From NCBI GenBank assembly GCA_007136525.1, contig SLGU01000278.1:1-7286 (forward strand): DNA of 7,286 nt, given 5' to 3'. Positions 5,264 to 7,286 of this stretch are shown here, piece by piece; positions within the stretch are counted from its first letter, which is position 1; every line of letters begins with the position of its first letter. The DNA is from Desulfobacteraceae bacterium. Its GTDB lineage: Bacteria; Desulfobacterota; Desulfobacteria; Desulfobacterales; Desulfosalsimonadaceae. The notes under the pieces are model-generated. The model did no database searches and had not been told where the DNA came from. It saw nothing but the letters and a program-made list of their open reading frames with translations. Made by a program: the position numbers and the translations under genes.

Positions 5264-6175
5264 ATGCCTGCTGCCACAGACACCGCCATAAACACCCTCA
5301 TTGACCGGTACATCAACTTTCTCCTGGTTGAAAAAGGGCTTGCCAGCGCCACCCTGACTTCTTACAGCACCGATCTTCAGCGTTTTTACGCTTTTCTCGT
5401 TTCAAAGAAAATAAAAACCATCAGCGGCGCCGATACCGTCGCAATTCTGAAATACCTCATTGATTTGAGAGATGACGGCCTGGATATCCGTTCCCGTGCG
5501 CGTCACCTGGTAACGCTGCGGGGGTTTTTCAAATTCCTGACCGCGGAAAAAATAATTTCCAGCGATCCTGCCAGGCTCATTGATCTTCCCAAGTTCGGCC
5601 TCAAGCTGCCCCATGTGCTCTCCGTCAATGAAATCACCCGCCTGCTTGGGGCGCCTGACATCAAGAAGCCCAGGGGCTTGAGGGATGCCGCCATGCTCGA
5701 GATGCTATATGCTGCCGGACTGCGGGTCAGCGAACTGCTCTATATTAAAATACGGGATCTCAATCTGGAATCGGGGTTCGTACGGGTCATGGGAAAAGGG
5801 TCCAAGGAGCGGATCATCCCCATCGGCTCCCATGCCGTTGCAACGACCAGCGACTATCTGAAATATGCACGACCCAAAATTCTGAAGCACCATACCAGTT
5901 CATACGTGTTTGTGGCCCGTGCAGGCAACCCCATGACGCGCCAGGGTTTCTGGAAAATCGTGAAGCAGTATGCAACGGCCAAGGGGTTTGAAAAAAAAAT
6001 ATCCCCGCACACGTTCCGGCATTCATTTGCCAGTCATCTTCTTGAAGGAGGGGCGGATCTGCGCGCGGTTCAGATGATGCTGGGGCATTCGGACATCTCC
6101 ACCACGCAGATCTATACCCACGTAGCAAGGGACCACATGAAGCGGATGCACGAAAAATTTCACCCCCGCGGTTAA
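5264..6175 (+). CDS. xerD: Site-specific tyrosine recombinase XerD
   Basis: A 303-residue tyrosine recombinase that, with a XerC partner, resolves chromosome dimers at dif under FtsK control. The N-terminal core-binding SAM-like domain covers about residues 8-95. The catalytic domain carries the full set: Arg154 ([10 protein letters not shown]), Lys178 (VMGKGSKER), His249 and Arg252 ([14 protein letters not shown]), His275 (LGHSDISTT) and Tyr284 (QIYTHV). Length and the C-terminus ending FHPRG match XerD rather than phage integrases. The gene starts 5 nt after the aminopeptidase stop, and its likely ribosome site (GGTGAGG at 5246-5252) lies inside the aminopeptidase coding region, suggesting translational coupling. 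Its stop overlaps that of the convergent surface-protein gene. XerC could share most motifs, but the adjacent spacing of motifs and tail favour XerD. Confidence 0.92.
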   Translation: MPAATDTAINTLIDRYINFLLVEKGLASATLTSYSTDLQRFYAFLVSKKIKTISGADTVAILKYLIDLRDDGLDIRSRARHLVTLRGFFKFLTAEKIISSDPARLIDLPKFGLKLPHVLSVNEITRLLGAPDIKKPRGLRDAAMLEMLYAAGLRVSELLYIKIRDLNLESGFVRVMGKGSKERIIPIGSHAVATTSDYLKYARPKILKHHTSSYVFVARAGNPMTRQGFWKIVKQYATAKGFEKKISPHTFRHSFASHLLEGGADLRAVQMMLGHSDISTTQIYTHVARDHMKRMHEKFHPRG

Positions 6176-7026
6176 AAAAGGGGGCGGATTGTTTTAATGA
6201 AGCAGCCGCTGTGCGTGTCAAACCCGGCCTTGCCTTCTTTATCCGGGGCCTCGATCAAGTCTTCTTCAATAATGGTACCTTCCGGAAACGGCGCGCCGTT
6301 TGACACGCCGATGGCGTCGAGATCAAACCCGGCGCTGCCCGTTGTGGGATACGGGTCATATATGGGGTTGCCAAAGCTGTCCAGATGCCTGCCGTCGCCG
6401 ATGATATCGACGATCCGGACGTATGCGATTGCGTTAAGGTCAACACGCCCCTCCAGAACCGCCTGCTTTTCGCTCAACCGGGAAAGGTCAAAGGGAACGC
6501 CATACCCTTGGCGGTACTTGCCGGCAAGGCCGTCCACAAGGGCGGCGTCCACCCTGCCGAATGCCGGCACCGGATCAGGGGTGTAGGATGTATTCTCAAA
6601 TCGCACAAATTCAATATTGTCGCTTGAGACCTCAACATAGGCGAGTTCAAGAAAATAATCGTTGTACGGGTTGGCAAATACGGCAAAATCCCATCCGTCC
6701 CCGTTCTGGATCGGGGGGTCAAAGACCATTGTGATGCTGCCCCCCTCCCCTAACGATACCACATCGAAGGATCCGCCGTCCGCCTTCCCAATCGCTTTTT
6801 CCGGCGTCTGAAACGCCTGGTCCAGGCGCTTTCCCATGAAATAATCCGTGTAATCCAAAGCCCAACCGATAAATGCCGGATTATCCATATGAATGGCTGA
6901 AGAGCCTTCCTTTCCCGCAGGCGGTGCAAAAGGGGCCGCCATCGCAATCTGAAAGCCAAGGCATAAACAGAAAAATACAATTATTGTGATTCGGGGGAAA
7001 TAAACCCGTCTTACCGCCATGTCCAC
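6172..7026 (-). CDS. Secreted surface protein paired with TonB-dependent receptor
   Basis: A 284-residue exported protein of unknown function. Residues 1-30 form a signal peptide: basic MAVRR stretch, hydrophobic [12 protein letters not shown], and an AMA-A cleavage site. No lipobox is seen, so a soluble or loosely surface-bound form is likely. The mature part looks like a beta-sandwich: [17 protein letters not shown] (93-109), DFAVFANP (113-120), [12 protein letters not shown] (126-137), and the ending [12 protein letters not shown] (230-241). Related proteins, as I recall them, often sit beside TonB receptors in Gram-negative bacteria and are called only cell surface protein. The GTG at 7024-7026 is favoured because GGAGG lies 6 nt before it (7033-7037); ATG 7018-7020 is an alternative two codons in. 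Its start overlaps the receptor's stop, so the two are probably translated from one message. A single Cys275 lies near the C-terminus; no sorting motif is evident. Confidence 0.8.
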   Translation of the reverse strand: MDMAVRRVYFPRITIIVFFCLCLGFQIAMAAPFAPPAGKEGSSAIHMDNPAFIGWALDYTDYFMGKRLDQAFQTPEKAIGKADGGSFDVVSLGEGGSITMVFDPPIQNGDGWDFAVFANPYNDYFLELAYVEVSSDNIEFVRFENTSYTPDPVPAFGRVDAALVDGLAGKYRQGYGVPFDLSRLSEKQAVLEGRVDLNAIAYVRIVDIIGDGRHLDSFGNPIYDPYPTTGSAGFDLDAIGVSNGAPFPEGTIIEEDLIEAPDKEGKAGFDTHSGCFIKTIRPLF

Positions 7027-7286
7027 CTGAAACCTCCGAAAAAATTCCGCCCGGGCATCGGATAATATTGTTCACTGTACGCGCTGCCGGCATAAAGGGT
7101 GTCAAAAAGGTTGTTGACCCCTGCAAACACGGTGACATGCTCATGATCATAGGAAGCGCTTGCATCAAACACCGTGTAATCGCTGATGCGCTTATAGGTT
7201 TTGTTGTCCGTGTCGTTGCCGTCGTAGCTTGACCCGGTATAGGTGCCGGACAATGACAGGCGGATTTTTTCTGCCGGCAGCCACTG
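7011..7286 (-). CDS. TonB-dependent outer-membrane receptor, C-terminal fragment
   Basis: The last 91 residues of an outer-membrane beta-barrel receptor that enters from the right edge; the plug domain, TonB box and most of the barrel are outside the window. The visible part has the usual closing strands: [16 protein letters not shown], then [15 protein letters not shown], then a tail ending [10 protein letters not shown]. The VNNLFD motif and the alternating aromatic strand are typical of the family's end. The final residue is Arg rather than the aromatic residue usual at the tip of such barrels. The ligand cannot be told from this piece. The next gene overlaps its stop by 16 bp and encodes a secreted protein probably used with it. 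Confidence 0.88.
   Translation of the reverse strand, partial: QWLPAEKIRLSLSGTYTGSSYDGNDTDNKTYKRISDYTVFDASASYDHEHVTVFAGVNNLFDTLYAGSAYSEQYYPMPGRNFFGGFRWTWR
7033..7037 (-). promoter_or_regulatory. Ribosome binding site for the surface protein, inside the receptor gene
   Basis: On the minus strand GGAGG lies 6 nt before the GTG at 7024-7026 and 12 nt before ATG 7018-7020. Its spacing favours the GTG start, and its place within the receptor's last codons indicates coupled translation. Confidence 0.65.

Noticed and set aside
5264..6175. Phage or integron integrase marking a genomic island
   Set aside because: The length, the complete XerD motif set, the HPRG-type tail and the operon-like link to a housekeeping peptidase gene all fit the chromosomal XerD; no attachment site or tRNA is visible.
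6163..6184. Bidirectional rho-independent terminator between xerD and the surface-protein gene
   Set aside because: Only five G-C pairs close a 12-nt loop and the U-run is inside the loop rather than after the stem, so the structure is too weak to call.

Overview
The window looks like a chromosomal segment of a Gram-negative, moderately GC-rich bacterium, most likely a member of the Desulfobacterota (Desulfobacterales-like). This placement is an inference. It rests on the style of the proteins (an EF-G-like GTPase of the divergent type, a PDO-like thioredoxin with a helical tail, a TonB receptor paired with a secreted surface protein) and on the repeat-rich spacer; no database search was possible.

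Layout. Bases 1-2054 (+) hold nearly all of a divergent elongation-factor-G-like GTPase whose first few codons lie off the left edge. Bases 2055-2625 form a 571-bp gene-free spacer packed with repeats: two related outer palindromes, three 38-bp tandem units, nested hairpins arranged almost symmetrically about position 2286-2287, and two hexanucleotide arrays facing each other as a 30-bp inverted repeat. Bases 2626-3621 (-) encode a two-thioredoxin-fold protein with a CPFC active site and a C-terminal helical domain. A short divergent intergenic region separates it from a + strand group: a hotdog-fold thioesterase (3720-4103), an M24-family Xaa-Pro-type aminopeptidase (4140-5258) and the tyrosine recombinase XerD (5264-6175). 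Converging on xerD, with the two stop codons sharing a TTAA, is a secreted surface protein (6172-7026, -). Its start overlaps the end of a TonB-dependent outer-membrane receptor that runs off the right edge (7011-7286, -).

How the genes work together. The right-hand pair (receptor plus secreted protein, overlapping reading frames) probably acts together in outer-membrane uptake of an unidentified ligand. The thioesterase, aminopeptidase and xerD genes are tightly packed and could share a transcript, but a very good sigma-70-like promoter lies just before the aminopeptidase. The EF-G-like protein and the thioredoxin-like protein appear to be stand-alone housekeeping-type genes on either side of the repeat block.

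The most unusual part is the noncoding 2078-2614 block. It is a nested palindromic element with an expanded left arm, next to a separate inverted pair of hexamer arrays. No transposase, array spacers or coding remnant was seen in it. A mobile or REP-like origin is a hypothesis, not something the sequence proves.
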